64,000 bases of DNA from Oscheius dolichura (taxonomy: Eukaryota; Nematoda; Chromadorea; Rhabditida; Rhabditidae). The stretch spans positions 8,494,001 through 8,558,000 of the forward strand of contig OW051497.1 in assembly GCA_932521035.1 (NCBI GenBank). The letters are read 5' to 3'. Under the pieces are notes generated by a model, which was given only the letters and a program-made list of their open reading frames with translations, did no database searches and was not told where the DNA came from. Shown one piece after another: positions 49,546-62,400 of the stretch (positions within the stretch are counted from its first letter, which is position 1; each line of letters opens with the position of its first letter). The translations under genes were made by a program, and so were the position numbers.

Positions 49546-52311
49546 CTACCTTTGAGTTGCTTGATCCTGTATAAATATCCATCCTCTGGAGCCACTCTTG
49601 ATCAGAATTACCTGGAAAATAAGCAATTATAACATCTTCAAAGGAGGTATTACTCTATCTCCCCGGTTGACAGTCATCTGTTCTCCTGAAGTCGCGTTGA
49701 AGTCTTGAGTCACTGTTAGGGTTCTACCGTAGTCGCTGGCGTTAAACACTGAAGGCACAACAAGCTCTAGAAAATTGCTTTTCATCCCACAATCTAGGAA
49801 AATGAAATACGTTCTTGGGCAGGCTTAGCGAAATTTTGAGAAACTGGCCGATGAGCGGGGGACACCGTCGGATTGTACTCGGCTTCCACGTGGTAGTGAG
49901 GTCTCTCCTGAGGGGGAGCAGCATACTGTAAGAACTATTCGTTTGAGTCTCCCGATTCCTCCTTACATAGTTGTTGGGCTTTGGTTGAACATAAACTGGA
50001 GCGTCGACGGTGCGCGGGACAACCAATGGGGCTTCCTGCAATTAGTGCTTCCTTTGCAACAGATGACCCAGCTCACTCTTTGTTTGATGATTTCTGGCTC
50101 ACGGGTACGCGGCACAGGAGCCGGCATAATTATTGGGCCACGATATTCATATTTACGTGTGGGAGGTGGAGCCTGTTCAATGACCGGAAGTGGCATCTCC
50201 TGACGTATCTCCTCCCGTGCAAGAGGAGTAGGAAGTTCCGCTTGAACCGCCGCGGATGTTGTCGTGACGGGTGCGGGGATCGGAGCAGCTACAGGAACTT
50301 CAACGAACTGTAATTAATCTCATGTTTACGGGGTTGGAAGAAGGGGCGAAAAGTGATCGAATGGTAGTAACAAGAAAGCAATAGAAAAGCACCCAAGCGA
50401 TTAAAACTAATGAACATGAATAAAAGTCGACTAATTGGTTCAAAAAGCGACCTTATTTACGAGTGGTGATGTGGTATGGTGGTGATCTTCATATGGTCTG
50501 AAAGTGCACAACTAAAACTGACTTTGTTTACGGAATACCGTCGTTCGTTGTGGACCAGCATGACTCCAGGGATGTGTTCCTATAACCATGTTCATGCTTC
50601 TCGAAAAAAAGCACAAGCTGTACAGAGGTTCGAGACATAATGCAGCCCTTTTAAAGAAACAGTTTGCTCTTTTCAGGTACATTAGCTCAGAAACTTGTCT
50701 ATTCCTTTAACAGAGCTTCCTTTCATGGAGCCGTTTAGGGACTCCCACCCAAGCTTTTAAAAGAACAAGGTACATACACGGCCAAGCACACGGGTTGGAC
50801 AGCCAGATACAGCGTTTAAATTCAGGGAAATAGTCTTACGTTAGTTCCTCGCCGACTGGGAATTTGATCCATAGAAGAGATAGAGCTTCTTGGAGAAGAA
50901 TTTCCCGTGTGCAAGAACGGTGGCTGTAAATTAGTTTACATCAAAGAAAAGATTGAGCAAAGTACATCATCATTGTGGACGCCGTTCTCATGGATAACTT
51001 TAGCAACTATAGGAACCATCGCTGGCCTGGCCTCCTCGTGTACGGGAGTTTCAGCTACAACTACTCCATTTGGAATAGGATGTTCTTCCTCCTTAACTTC
51101 GGGAGGAACAACCGCCTCCACTCCCTGAAGTGACTATTCATGTGAAAGAAGGCTTGCTTACAGCTAGCACAGTGACATGCCCATTTGGTGCAGGAACGCC
51201 TTTTTCTGTTTGAACCTTCTCCAGCAGGTCCCAATATCTGCAAAAGAATGGTAACTTCTTTATACCCTGCAGGAAGGAATTCGTAAGATCGTTGGGTGCA
51301 ACGATCGCTGGATTTTCTCTTATCAACTGGAAATTGCGCTCTTTACGCGAAAGAAGAACAAAAAGTCACAGCTTACTTTGCAAACCAGCGCTTGTGTTTA
51401 TCCAGGAAGAATTTGTAGCGTAGTTCTTGTTGCCGCAAGAATTGTCTAGCTGACGCGTCGTAGAAGGCGTCCACCTCGGATTGTTTCTGTAAAGCCATGA
51501 ATCATCGCCGGTAGTTGATAATCTGACAAGTTCTATTGATGGGCTGGGAGTCTGATTAATCACCGGGGGCGAGGGTCTCCCACCCATTTTTAGGCTTGCC
51601 CTCTTTTGTGAGTCAACCCTCCACGAAATATTTGAAGCATTCACTTATGGGTCGTGAGATAACGCCTGTCTACGCAAACAAACGAATGAGGAATAAAATT
51701 TTTACAAGTTTCCCAAGGAATTCTTAAAGATCGTACCTTTAATCCCTTCCTTTGGGCCTTGAGAATGTCTTTTTCATCTTTTTGGTAAGTAGCGAACATA
51801 GCCTTCAGCGTCTCCTTCTCCTCAGTGCTGTAAATAGTTGTCTTGGCAACAATTCCTGTCAATTCCTTAATCTGAAAAGGATCAATGAAGAGATCGTGGA
51901 GAAGAACTAACGCATTCTTTGTGGTACTCAACGTATTTCTTGTAATCCTGAACAATTACGTGGAGCTCTTTGCCATGCTCCTGGGCCTTAATGTCTGCGC
52001 CTTGTGAACTCTTAGCAAGGTTTTCCAAGCAGGTGGCATATGTCTGAGAAGACTTCTCAAGAGCTGAAATAGGTTATTCAATAAAAGAGTGAAAATCTTA
52101 TTCTTACCTTGGTAATTTCGAAGAAGCTCCTGTCCAGCTAGAGCCGTCTCCTTAACAACTAAAACGAAAATGGGAAGGAGAATAGTCAATAAATCCTACC
52201 AGGCACAAACTCCTTCAGTAACTGTTGATGGACCTCTGGGGGAATCTTGTGTGCCTGCGTCAAAGGGGTTTGAGAAGAGACGTGCGTTGAAGTCCGTTCT
52301 TCCCGAGCCAT
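49546..52311 (-). CDS. IRSp53/BAIAP2-like I-BAR and SH3 protein
   Basis: Minus strand, ATG 52311 (MAREERTSTHVSSQTPLTQA) to TAG 49546. The N-terminal half is an all-helical I-BAR/IMD domain: IPPEVHQQLLKEFVP, VVKETALAGQELLRNYQ, SSQTYATCLENLAKSSQGAD, HGKELHVIVQDYKKYVE, IKELTGIVAKTTIYSTEEKE, TLKAMFATYQKDEKDILKAQ, then SEVDAFYDASARQFLRQQEL and KFFLDKHKRWFAK. A Pro/Val-rich linker follows (PPEVKEEEHPIPNGVVVAET, PVAAPIPAPVTTTSAAVQAE, RGPIIMPAPVPRTREPE). The C-terminal SH3 reads TLTVTQDFNATSGEQMTVNR, GDRVILIKSGSRGWIFI. IRSp53 proteins bend membranes outward and link Rac/Cdc42 to actin in filopodia. A few linker exons (50.3-51.1 kb) are placed with less certainty. Confidence 0.83.
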
Positions 52312-53711
52312 AGTCTAAATTTGACTAAAATAAACAAATTTATGGATGTTAACAAGGATCGAAGGAGGACACGAAGAGCAATAGAAAGCAAGTCGAAGCT
52401 GGCGATAAGAACCCAAGCGACAGTGATAAGTAAACGTGGCGCCGAAGACCTTTTGGCTCTCTCCAGCTTGTAGAGGGGAAGAATTTGAAGATATCAAAAT
52501 ATCCCCATTACAATGAGATTTAGGGATAAAGGGTATGCACTGCTGTTGACAGTCTGTTCCTTGGCATTCTATCCGAATCGATCTAGGCGATAATAAACGC
52601 TGGCTATAGTGGAAAAGGCCGGTGACTAAACCCCTACTTGCTAGAGAGGGAGCAAAGAGAGGAATACAGAAAAATAATGCAGATTTTGCTATCAATCTGT
52701 CTTGCTAAACCCCCTGACTGGGCCTAATACGTTCTTTTATCAATAGCAAACATATAGGCAGAAGAGGTTGTTCAGCGCTTGAAAAACATGATCTACTTGC
52801 CCATGTGGTGTAGTCATCTCGAAAATTCTTTAGTATTCTACACTGTTTGCGTACACTATCATCATCTATGAGAGTTTTCTCCATAAAAAGCGGAGAATCA
52901 TAAAAGATAGGGCTCTTAAGTTATTAGACTTTTGTAAGGGAAAATGGAATGAGTCAATCCGCGTCTTTAGAAAAGCATGGAAGTCTTTGAGATTAGAATA
53001 TTAGAAAGATATGCACTAGAACCCCGCTCGTATTCCAAATGTAGGACAGAGCACCCTGTCTTATCTCCAACCCCGCCCTGATTATAACCTCCCCTAAGAG
53101 GTGAATAATGGGATGAGTTGGTCTAATAACTTAAGAGCCCTATTAAGTAAAAATATACTGGATGCCAAGCATATTCGAATGGGGTCACTTCAATATATCG
53201 CCTGACCACAAGCGAGTCAGCTGTTGACGGTCAATAGCTGAGGTCCGCTTTGCAGATGTTTATTAGTGATAAGCATCCGTTGATTACAAACAGCTCCCAG
53301 TTTTTTAAAACCATTTCTGCCTATTCTCTTGTTCTTTTTATGGAACCGGGTCTGGTCAATTCCCAAGTTTGTAACGAGACTATTTCCGGTTTAGAGCGTG
53401 ATCGTCCATCGATCAAAGAAAGAATACATTTCACTCTACGTCACGTCTAGGTGAACTCTCATCTGTTTGTCTGTGACCTTCTCCTTCTTATAAACTGCGC
53501 ATTTCAAATTGTCCTCACTGTTTCTGCACGAGTTTCTAGCGGGGCCCAGGTCACATTCAACATCTGGCCTATTTGTTATTCCTATCGATTTTCTTCTTTT
53601 GTAATCACTAGACCATTCAGTCATTGCGTCTTGTCTCACCCGTTTCTATTTTAACAATGATTGCAGCTCCCTCCTCCATTCCATTTGCCAATCTTTCTTC
53701 TGTTCAGGTGA
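52312..53711. promoter_or_regulatory. Divergent intergenic region between IRSp53-like and MOCS1 genes
   Basis: About 1.4 kb between divergent genes, holding both promoters and an inverted-repeat element (52905-53145). Frames in it (such as 52315-52695 minus) carry no domains. A TTCTGTTCAG ends 4 bases before the MOCS1 ATG. Confidence 0.45.
52905..53145. mobile_element. Short MITE-like element with perfect 23-bp terminal inverted repeats
   Basis: ATAGGGCTCTTAAGTTATTAGAC at 52907-52929 (given here as ATAGGGCTCTTAA plus GTTATTAGAC) recurs as an exact reverse complement at 53121-53143. The left arm is preceded by GA and the right followed by TA, so both ends read TA-GGGCTC and GAGCCC-TA. That fits TA target duplication as in Tc1/mariner-type or other TA-targeting elements. 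The interior of about 190 bases has no coding capacity. No second copy is seen in the window. Confidence 0.65.
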
Positions 53712-55939
53712 ATGCAATCTCGTCAACTGCTTTCCTCTTTATCAAGGATTACTCAAAATCCAATTCGAAAAGCATCTGAACTTGCCGCGCAGAAGAAAGA
53801 ACTAATACAGGAAGCCATATTAAAGGTAAGCAATTAATTTATGCTCTAATCTTAATCGTAAGAAAGAAGCACAAGCGTCTTCTTCTATTCACCAGCCATT
53901 TTATGATACTTTTGGGAGGATACACAACTATTTGAGGATTTCTTTAACCGAACGGTGTAATTTAAGATGTAAGTTTTTTCATGTTCCTTTTTTTACATTG
54001 TTAAGGTACGTATTGTATGCCAGAAGATGGTGTACCCCTTACACCGAAAGAGCGCTTGCTTACAACCGAAGAAATAGTCCATTTGGTCAATGTCTTTGCA
54101 CAAAATGGTATTGATAAAGTGAGAGTGACTGGAGGAGAGCCGACAATACGGAAAGATCTATTGGATATTATTTGTAAGCTCCTTTTTTCTTTCCCCTGAT
54201 CGATATTGCTAGACCGAATTAAGTCAGTTTCTGGAATTAAAAGTCTTGGAATGACATCAAACGGAATAACCTTACATAGAAATGTGAAGGAATTGAGAAA
54301 AGCAGGGTTGGATAAGGTTTGTATAATTTTTCTAACTCGTTAGTCGCTGTTTTAGATAAATATTAGTCTGGATACATTGAAAGAAGACAAATTTCTAAGA
54401 ATGACAAGGAGAAAAGGCCTACATTTGGTCCTTAGAAGCATAGCGGCTGCAGAGGATGTCTACCCCATGGTCAAGGTGGGAAACCCCCAGATTTAACGAA
54501 GGATAAGCCTTTACAGATAAACAATGTAATAATGAGAAACGAAAACTACGTCGAGATGTTGAGTTTTATTGAATGGACCAAAAACAGAGTGAGTCACTTC
54601 GTCCTGTTTTCACTATTCCTTTCTTCAGCGACTGGACGTTCGTTTCATCGAATATATGCCATTTGGCGGCAATGCTTTCGATACTGAGAAATTTGTCGGC
54701 TATAAGGAGATGATGGAACGGGTCACATCCTACTTTGGTGATGACATTATTCGGCTAGAAGATGACCCTCACGACACGACAAAGGTAAGAACTACAGTTA
54801 AACCTCACGAGTGTGTTTGTTACAGGCCTACAAGATTAAAGGCTATGAGGGGCAGTTCGGATTCATCACTTCTATGTCCGAACACTTCTGCGGAACCTGT
54901 AACAGACTAAGGATTACGGCCGATGGAAACCTGAAGGTAAGCAGAGCTTGCGTTTAAGAATATTAAAATGTCTAGGTATGTCTCCATGGAAATAAAGAAG
55001 TAAGTATGCGTGATCTGTTGCGAAGTGGAGCAAACGATGAAGAAATAGCGGAAGTCATTCGAGCGGCCGTCTTTAGAAAAAAGAAACAACATGCCGGTTA
55101 GTATCTCTTAAAAAGTGCTTTGAATATAGCCTAGGATTCAGGCATGGAAAACTTGAAGAACCTCCCAAACAGACCTATGATTCTCATAGGAGGATAGCTC
55201 CTGTTCCTCTTCATCTGCTTCAAACATTCACTTCGTCTAGATCTTTTGTTAGATTATTTTGTACAAGTAAGTTAGCATTTCATTAGGCTATTGTAAAGTT
55301 ACATTGCTCAGATGTCTCCGGCGAGAATAAATTAAGTCATATTGCTGCCGACGGTTCTCCCAAACAAGTCGATGTTTCGGATAAAGCACACACACATAGA
55401 GTAGCGGTTGCTCAAGGCTTTGTCAAGGTAAAGCACCATTGTTATAAACTTTATATATTTATTTTCAGTTAACCCCACTTATTGTTCAACAAATAAAGCA
55501 TAATCAAGCTAAAAAGGGTGATGTTCTCAACGTCGCTCGGCTAGCCAGTATCATGGGCGCTAAGCAAACCTCCACGTTGATTCCTCTATGCCATAATGTT
55601 CCTATAAATGTTGTCAGCACCGATTTTGAGCTGGATGAGGTGGATAACAATATACTGTGCTAACTTTTACTTAGGAGTTATGCGAGTTAAAAATAACGAG
55701 CTCAGCGAAGACAACAGCTCCTACTGGCATTGAGATGGAAGCCTTGACGGCTGTTTCTGTAAGTTTTCAACGATTCAAATAAAATTCTCCATTTGATGCA
55801 GATAGCAGCTCTGACAGTCTACGATATGTGTAAAGCAGTGTCATCCGAGATGGTTATCCATAACATTCGACTTGTTTCCAAAACCGGTGGAAAGAGAGAC
55901 TATTTCTATAAACCAGTGATCGTTTCCAATTCCGGTTAG
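53712..55939 (+). CDS. MOCS1: MOCS1, molybdenum cofactor biosynthesis: MOCS1A (MoaA) and MOCS1B (MoaC)
   Basis: ATG 53712 starts [20 protein letters not shown], a mitochondrial-type presequence. MOCS1A has the radical-SAM cluster motif ([12 protein letters not shown], then TYCMPEDG), [25 protein letters not shown] and [13 protein letters not shown]. Its C-terminal [4Fe-4S] site is [24 protein letters not shown]. It ends NRPMILIGG at TAG 55195-55197; the terminal Gly-Gly is essential in MOCS1A/MoaA. MOCS1B follows with MoaC motifs: [83 protein letters not shown], stop TAG 55937-55939. Together they convert GTP to cPMP. Two acceptors 7 bases apart (after 55134 and 55141) select either the Gly-Gly end or an open A-B fusion frame. 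The acceptor after 55134 gives the frame running unbroken into MOCS1B. Confidence 0.95.
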
Positions 55940-56413
55940 TATTGTGCTCCTGTGATGTGTTTCTGTGATTTCAATTAATAAGATTTCATAAGAAACAAGT
56001 TTATTGTTAATGTCTCTTGACAGAAGCGAAGCGAAGGAGCAACGCGGGAAAATAACAATAGTCAAGGATCATTAAGAGGTTTTCAACAAAATATGCTAGG
56101 GCTTACGATACGTAGAGAAGATCAAACGATATTCTACAAAGGCCAAGGGAAAACCGGCTAAAATGGAGCACAGAGACTCGTAAGACAGACGAAGAAAAGG
56201 GGGAAAGCGTAGTAGACATGCTGTGGGATATAAATGAATGTCTGTTTATCATCAAAATCGATCTATAGGTTGTTGGCTAACTTGTCGCCGTACCAGCAAA
56301 AGATCAAATAACCGAGGGGTGAGAAAGAGTATAAATGCCGAAAAGAGACCGTGGGGAAAGCATCAACTAATAGGGACGGGTTGATGGGTATACTCGTTAT
56401 CAGCAGACTGGGT

Positions 56414-59400
56414 TTAGTGGGCTTCGGTTGCCAATAGAGTTTCCACGGTGACTCCTTCCTCCTTTGCCTTCAGGTATGTCTGGTAGTGGGGAGATTCCTT
56501 AACATTAGACTGTTCGCTTTTTCCGGGACAGATTTTACCTTGAAGATACGGATCTTTCGCTGCAGTCCCCTGGCATTTTCTCGGTAAGTGTTGCGGGGAT
56601 CGGCAGCCATAGCCTAAAATTAAGTTTCATTACAAAGTGAGAACAAAGCAGACGCTGAAGTTTTCTCCATGGGCGTCGATTAATCCGGAGCAGAAGATGA
56701 TATCCTTGGGGAGGAGTTTGTACTGACGCTCGCGGTTCATGGGCGTCTAAATGTTAGAAACTCTTAGGAAAAGGAAAGAAAACTAAGAGCTCGCGATAAA
56801 TAAATGTGTACGCCAAAAAAGGGAGGCAACGTGACGTTACGACACGAGATACCGTGTTCTTTCGAATGAACCCTTTTACGGACAAGAGTTTGAGAAGACC
56901 GGGTATTCCATTCGAAAGAGTGGCGGTGTTCAAATTATGATCTATTTGACTATTATGAGTGCAAACAAACACAAGACTACTCAAAAATTGGCTTACTATT
57001 GCGCGTGGTTCCTCCAGGACGAGCTAAAAGATTATTTTGAATACTAAGAGTGTTTGTTCAAAGCCAGAGCAAAATGCCACAAAAACAAAATGTTAGTTTT
57101 AACCAAAAAAGGATTGTCAACTGTGCTTACAGGGTTTTGTTGGATTTTCCCTATGATTTTAGATTGTACTACCTGTAAAAGTGAAGGTGCGAAAGGGAAA
57201 AGTGTACTCACGGTTGGGCGAGAGAAGTGGACCTCCAAGGGTAGGGGGGTGATAACGTTGCGGGCTTCCACGACAGGTCGGCGCTCGGCCAATCTCTGTA
57301 GTTGGACGTCGATTTGCATTTTCTGATATGAGTATTTGTTCACGGGGAATAAAGGGTCTTTTACCACGTTAGGGTCAATTTCGACCCCTGGGTGAGCCTG
57401 CTTTAGGGTCTTCTCCACAAGGCTCTGGACGTTCTGGGCAAATCGAGTAGGCGACACATCCTTCTGGTTCACTTGCTGGCTGGCAATGATGGTCTCAACA
57501 GTGGTCTTAACGTCTAAAAATATAAATTAGTTGAAGATTCATAGAGAAAGCGACCTGTGTGTCCATTGCTAGCTTTCTCCTCGGTGCTGCTGATCTCGTG
57601 TACCTGGATCGGAGGGCTGGCGTTGCCGGCATTCACAGCAGCTACTTCAGCGTCAGCGTGCTTATCCGAGTCAGAAATGGTGATCTCCGGGGGATTCGTT
57701 TCCGTAATGGACTTGCTGTTGCGGTTCTTCTTGTTCTTCTTCTTGTTTTTGCTCTTTCCGTGGGTGGTGTCAGCCTCTTCCTTGTGGATAATGTCTTCTC
57801 TGGTGGGCGCAGCGGCGTCAACTACATCAGTGTGTACCTTTGTGAATGCGGGTTCCTTAAAATGGTCTTTTTCGGTGCAAAAAGGAAGAGGAATGTCCAC
57901 AAAGTGAATACTCACTTCACCATCACTAATGATAGGAGCATGCTCAGGTGCGGAAAGAGGTGCAACAGAAGCGTGTTCAGGCTCAGGTTCGGCCTATACA
58001 AGAAATAGTGGTGCAAGAATAAAAAACGATTGTACCTCGGTCACAATCACAGTCACAACGGTATCGTACTCCTGACTGACGGTCTCACTCTTTCCATGGT
58101 CATTATACACAAATTCCAGGTGACTTTCATTGGTTCTCGCCAGATTCACACCACTGTTTGCTTGTTCGAAACTGGGAGAAATACACACATACTGTTCCTC
58201 GGGTGCATTGTGACTGTCGTGTTGGGAAGTCTGTATAAGCAACATAAAATCTCAGTCAGCCTCCATACCTCTTCCACACCTTGGAAGACGACCTCGATAG
58301 GGAGTTCAGGTGCTTGAACATTGGGTTCGGATAGATCTATTTCATTTTCAGGGAAGTCATAGGGTTCGGGTGCATTTTGGGAGGTGGTGGGAGTCTCATT
58401 CTGTAGGTAAAACTTGTTTCACACACTCTCTCACAATACCTCTTGCTCGTTTACTGAAACCTCATTCTCATTCGATTCTGTCGCTTGCTCAAGGACATGG
58501 GCCTCTTGTGCAGGCTCTCCTTCTTTCTCCTCAGGATGCTCAGCTACCGCTCCTACTGATCGGCCTTGATCGGTAGAGCTGTCCGCCTCAGCAAATGTAT
58601 GTGAAGCAACGGGCTGACAATGAAACAATAGCAAATTCCCCTCTCAATCTACCTCTTTCTCTCTTTCGCTAACGTTCAACTGATCCACAACCTCTTTCTT
58701 TTCAGGCACTTCATCGTGTACCTCAACCTCTTTAACTTCGTGTATTACAGGAATTTCAACAATCCAATCGTCGGATTGAGCATTCTCAGTCTGACAATAA
58801 CCTGTATGAACTACCACTCTCATTCGATACCTTGATATCCCGCTTCTCTTCGGTTTCGCTTCCATCAGAGGTGTGCACAACCATACTCTCAGTTTCTGAT
58901 TCCACATATTTTACAGGAATCTCAGTCAGCCACGGGGTTGCGGTCTAACAATCGAAACATTACCACGCAAAAAGAATAGACAATACCTTGACTGCATCTG
59001 CCTGTTCAGCCGTGGCATCTCCTGGTTCGGAGATCTCTGGGATGGGTTCAGCCGTAGCGGCAGCGGCAGCGTCAAATTCAGGGCCTGGTGTAGCTTCAGC
59101 CGCTGATACGGTTGTTTCCGTGACAGTCTCTCCTCCAGGAGGAGTGTATTCCGCTCGGCCGGATTCAAGCTTCTCATGATCCCACTCTTCAGGTTCAACA
59201 ACCTGCATATCATGCACTATAGCAAAAGAATGATGTTCTACCTCGTCATGGTGTGCTCCACTCTCACTCTGCTCAGCGTGAGCCTCTCCACCAATAATTT
59301 TAACACCTTCTATTGCGGGGATTTCGATATTTTCAGGGGGTGCAGTGTGCTGTTCACTCTCAACATGTGCAGAAGCTTCGGGCTAAAATTGATTGAAATC

Positions 59401-62400
59401 GGACATACACGGGGACTACCTCTCTCTCAACCTGATTTTCGCCACTCTGGTCAACCACTTCATGTTCCTGCTTATCATCCACGTGTGTGTCTGTCACACT
59501 GTGCACCATAGGAACCTCCTCAACATTCTACATGCAAGTTTTATAGTTATTTTTAATCATGCAATACCTCGCTCGTACTCTGACTCTCTAAATGATCGTT
59601 TTCAGTTGTTGAGTCGGGATGGGGTTCAGCACGAGTACTGGATATGGCCTCCTCCGGTGCGCTACCTCCACTCTGGTCAACCACTTCATGGTCACTGCTA
59701 GTTTCGGTAGCGGTATGGTCTGGATGAGATTCCTCGGTAGGTTGCCCAGCATGAACTGTCTCAACATGAACGGATGTGGCTGCTTCTTCAGATAGTTCTT
59801 CGGTATGTTGCTTCTCCTCATGAGTGTACTCAGGGTGTTGCATTGACTGAGATTCTTCTCCTGCCTCTTTAGAAACCTTGTCTTCTCTGTGATGCTCTGC
59901 ATGAGGTCCCTCAGCATGATGTTCTTCTCCTTGGAATGGCTCTACGTGGATCTTCTCTGCGGGGGGTTCTTCTAGCAGAGGTTCTTCTGCGTGAGAACTG
60001 GCGGCTGATGTTTCCGTAGGAGCATGGCCTGCATGCGTTTCCTCCGTGAGAGCGGCCTCATCATGTGATTGCTCAGCATGAGCTTCCTCCCTATGGAGTT
60101 GTTCTGATTGACGCCCCTCCTTATGACGTTCCTCTTCGAGAGGCGTATGTACAGCTTCCTCTGCATGGCTTTTCCTTGCATGAGCTTCTTCCGCTTGAGC
60201 ATGCGAAGCGGCATCGTCTACGTGATGCTCTTCTTTATGAGATTCCTCAGCATGTGGTAGTTCTGCATGGCTCTCCTCTCCGTGTGATTCGACGGGCTGA
60301 TGTTGCTCTACGTGAGGGTGGTTCGCATGAACTCCTTCTACATGAATGCTAGTGAACGTCTCCTCTACGGGATGCTCCTCCGCATGGGGCTGCTGTACGT
60401 GGCTTTCCTCTTGAGCGATAGACGCTGCCTCTTCCTTCTGGTGATCAATTGAAGAAGATTCCTCTACATGCTGATCTTCCTCAGAATGTGATGGCTCTGC
60501 ATGACTTATCTCGCCATGCGATTCGGCCTGGTGTTCCTCTGCATGAGGATTCTCCAAATGAACTCCTTCGACATGGATGATAGGGGCTGCCTCTTCCACA
60601 GGAAGTTCCTTAGCATGGGGCTGCTCTTCATGGTGTTCCTCTGCCTGATCAGTGAAAACTGCCTCTTCTGTCTGATGTTCAACTGAAGGAGATTCTTCTG
60701 CATGGGCACTAGTAGCAGTATCTTCTGCATGAAGTTCTTCCGTATGAATTTCCTCTGTATGGGACGGTTCTCTGGCGGTCTCAGCAGGTTCTTCTATAGG
60801 CTGTTCAACTGGATGTGTCTCTTCCGCGTGTGGTTCAGTGGTATGATGACCCTCTTCATGCGATTCCTCTACATGGGGTTCTTGGGATTGATCACCAACG
60901 GTTTCCTCTGCTTGAGCAGTAGGAGCTGGCTCTCCCGTGTGTTGCTCATGGGCATGACCATCTTCTGTTGTGGATTCCTCAACAGCCTTTTGCTCAGCTG
61001 GAGCGCCTTCTGCATGGGAGTCTTCAACAGAGTGTTGCTCGGTATGGTGTTTCTCCTCATGAATTTCCTGTACGTGGGCACTGGAGGCGGTTTCTTCTCC
61101 ATGGGGGTGATGCGCTTGGGGGTCCTCCGAATGAGATGTAGCTGTGATATCCTCACGGTGATGAAATTCTGTGTGGGATTTCTCATCGGTTGCAGGCTCC
61201 TCTAGATGAGGTTGCTCTGCTTGAGGCTCCTCTGTGTGGTGACCCTCTCCGTGGAGTTCCTCTGCGTGATCATTAGATACAACTTCTCCTGCTGGAATTT
61301 TCTCAGCATGAGGTTCCACCACGTGAGGTTCTTTTGATTGGGACTGCTCTGCTTGAACTTCTTTTACATGAACGGAAACGGCTGCTTCCTCCACAGGGTG
61401 TTCATCTGCATGATCTTTCTCTTTATGAGATTCTTCAGCATGAGCGCTGGAAGTTGCCTCCTCTGCATGAGATACTTCTGCGTGGGGTTCTTCCTCGTGA
61501 ACTTCAGAAATGGTCTGCTCTGTATGAGGATCCGCTGTGTGAGATTCCTCAGCAAGGGGTTGTTCAGCATGAACTTCCTCGGTGTGAACGGAAGTGGCTG
61601 CCTCCTCTACAGGGAGTTCTTCTACAGGATGCTCCTCCACGCGAGTGTCTTCGGGATGAGCGTCGGAAGAGGTTTCCTCCGCATGATCTTCTTTTCTGTG
61701 ATGTCCCTCTACCAAGGTTTCCTCTGTGCGAGGCTCCTCATGAATGCTGGTCTCCGCGGCCAAACTCTCATTCACATAAACACCGGTATCATCTGACGCT
61801 TGATCCAAATTGGTAATCTCGGGAACACAATGAAGTTGTCCAGAAACTGGTGTGTCAATATTTTCATGGGTATTCTACATTATCTGTTACAATAAACCAT
61901 ACGCCTAACCTCTGTCACACTTTGTTCTGCTGAAACAGGGGCACTCTCTCCAGTGGGCTCCGATGCCTGAACCTCGTCACTGGGAGATGGGGTTACTCCA
62001 GCTGCTGAGGGTGCTGCCTCAGAAGGCTGGGGTATCTCTTGCACTTGGGACTCTGGGGAATGAGGAGTAATGGATAATTCCTCAATGACTTTGGCCGTTG
62101 ACGGTTCTTCAGTCTACAGAAAACATATGTTGTCTAACAAAGTTCTCTACCTCGACCGCTGTCTCACCCTCATCAACTTTCACATCCTCGTTATGCTCTC
62201 TTTTCTGATCCTCACTCGCGATCACCTGCTCAGCTTTCTCCTCCTTAGGGCTCTCCGAGAGTTCGTCCTTGACTGTGTCGGCGTCCTACAGACAGTTCAA
62301 AACAAAAGCCACTTGTTATACCTCGCTCACAATCTCCCATTCGCCATTTTCATTTTCATTCGCATTCTCATTCTCATTAATATCTGAAAGAACTACTGGT

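Noticed and set aside
60702-61205. Long plus-strand open frames opposite the His/Glu repeat exon (also 61334-61816)
   Set aside because: They mirror the codon repeat on the minus strand (CTC, ATG and TTC words) and have no splice context or domain; the minus-strand reading is continuous over 769 codons.
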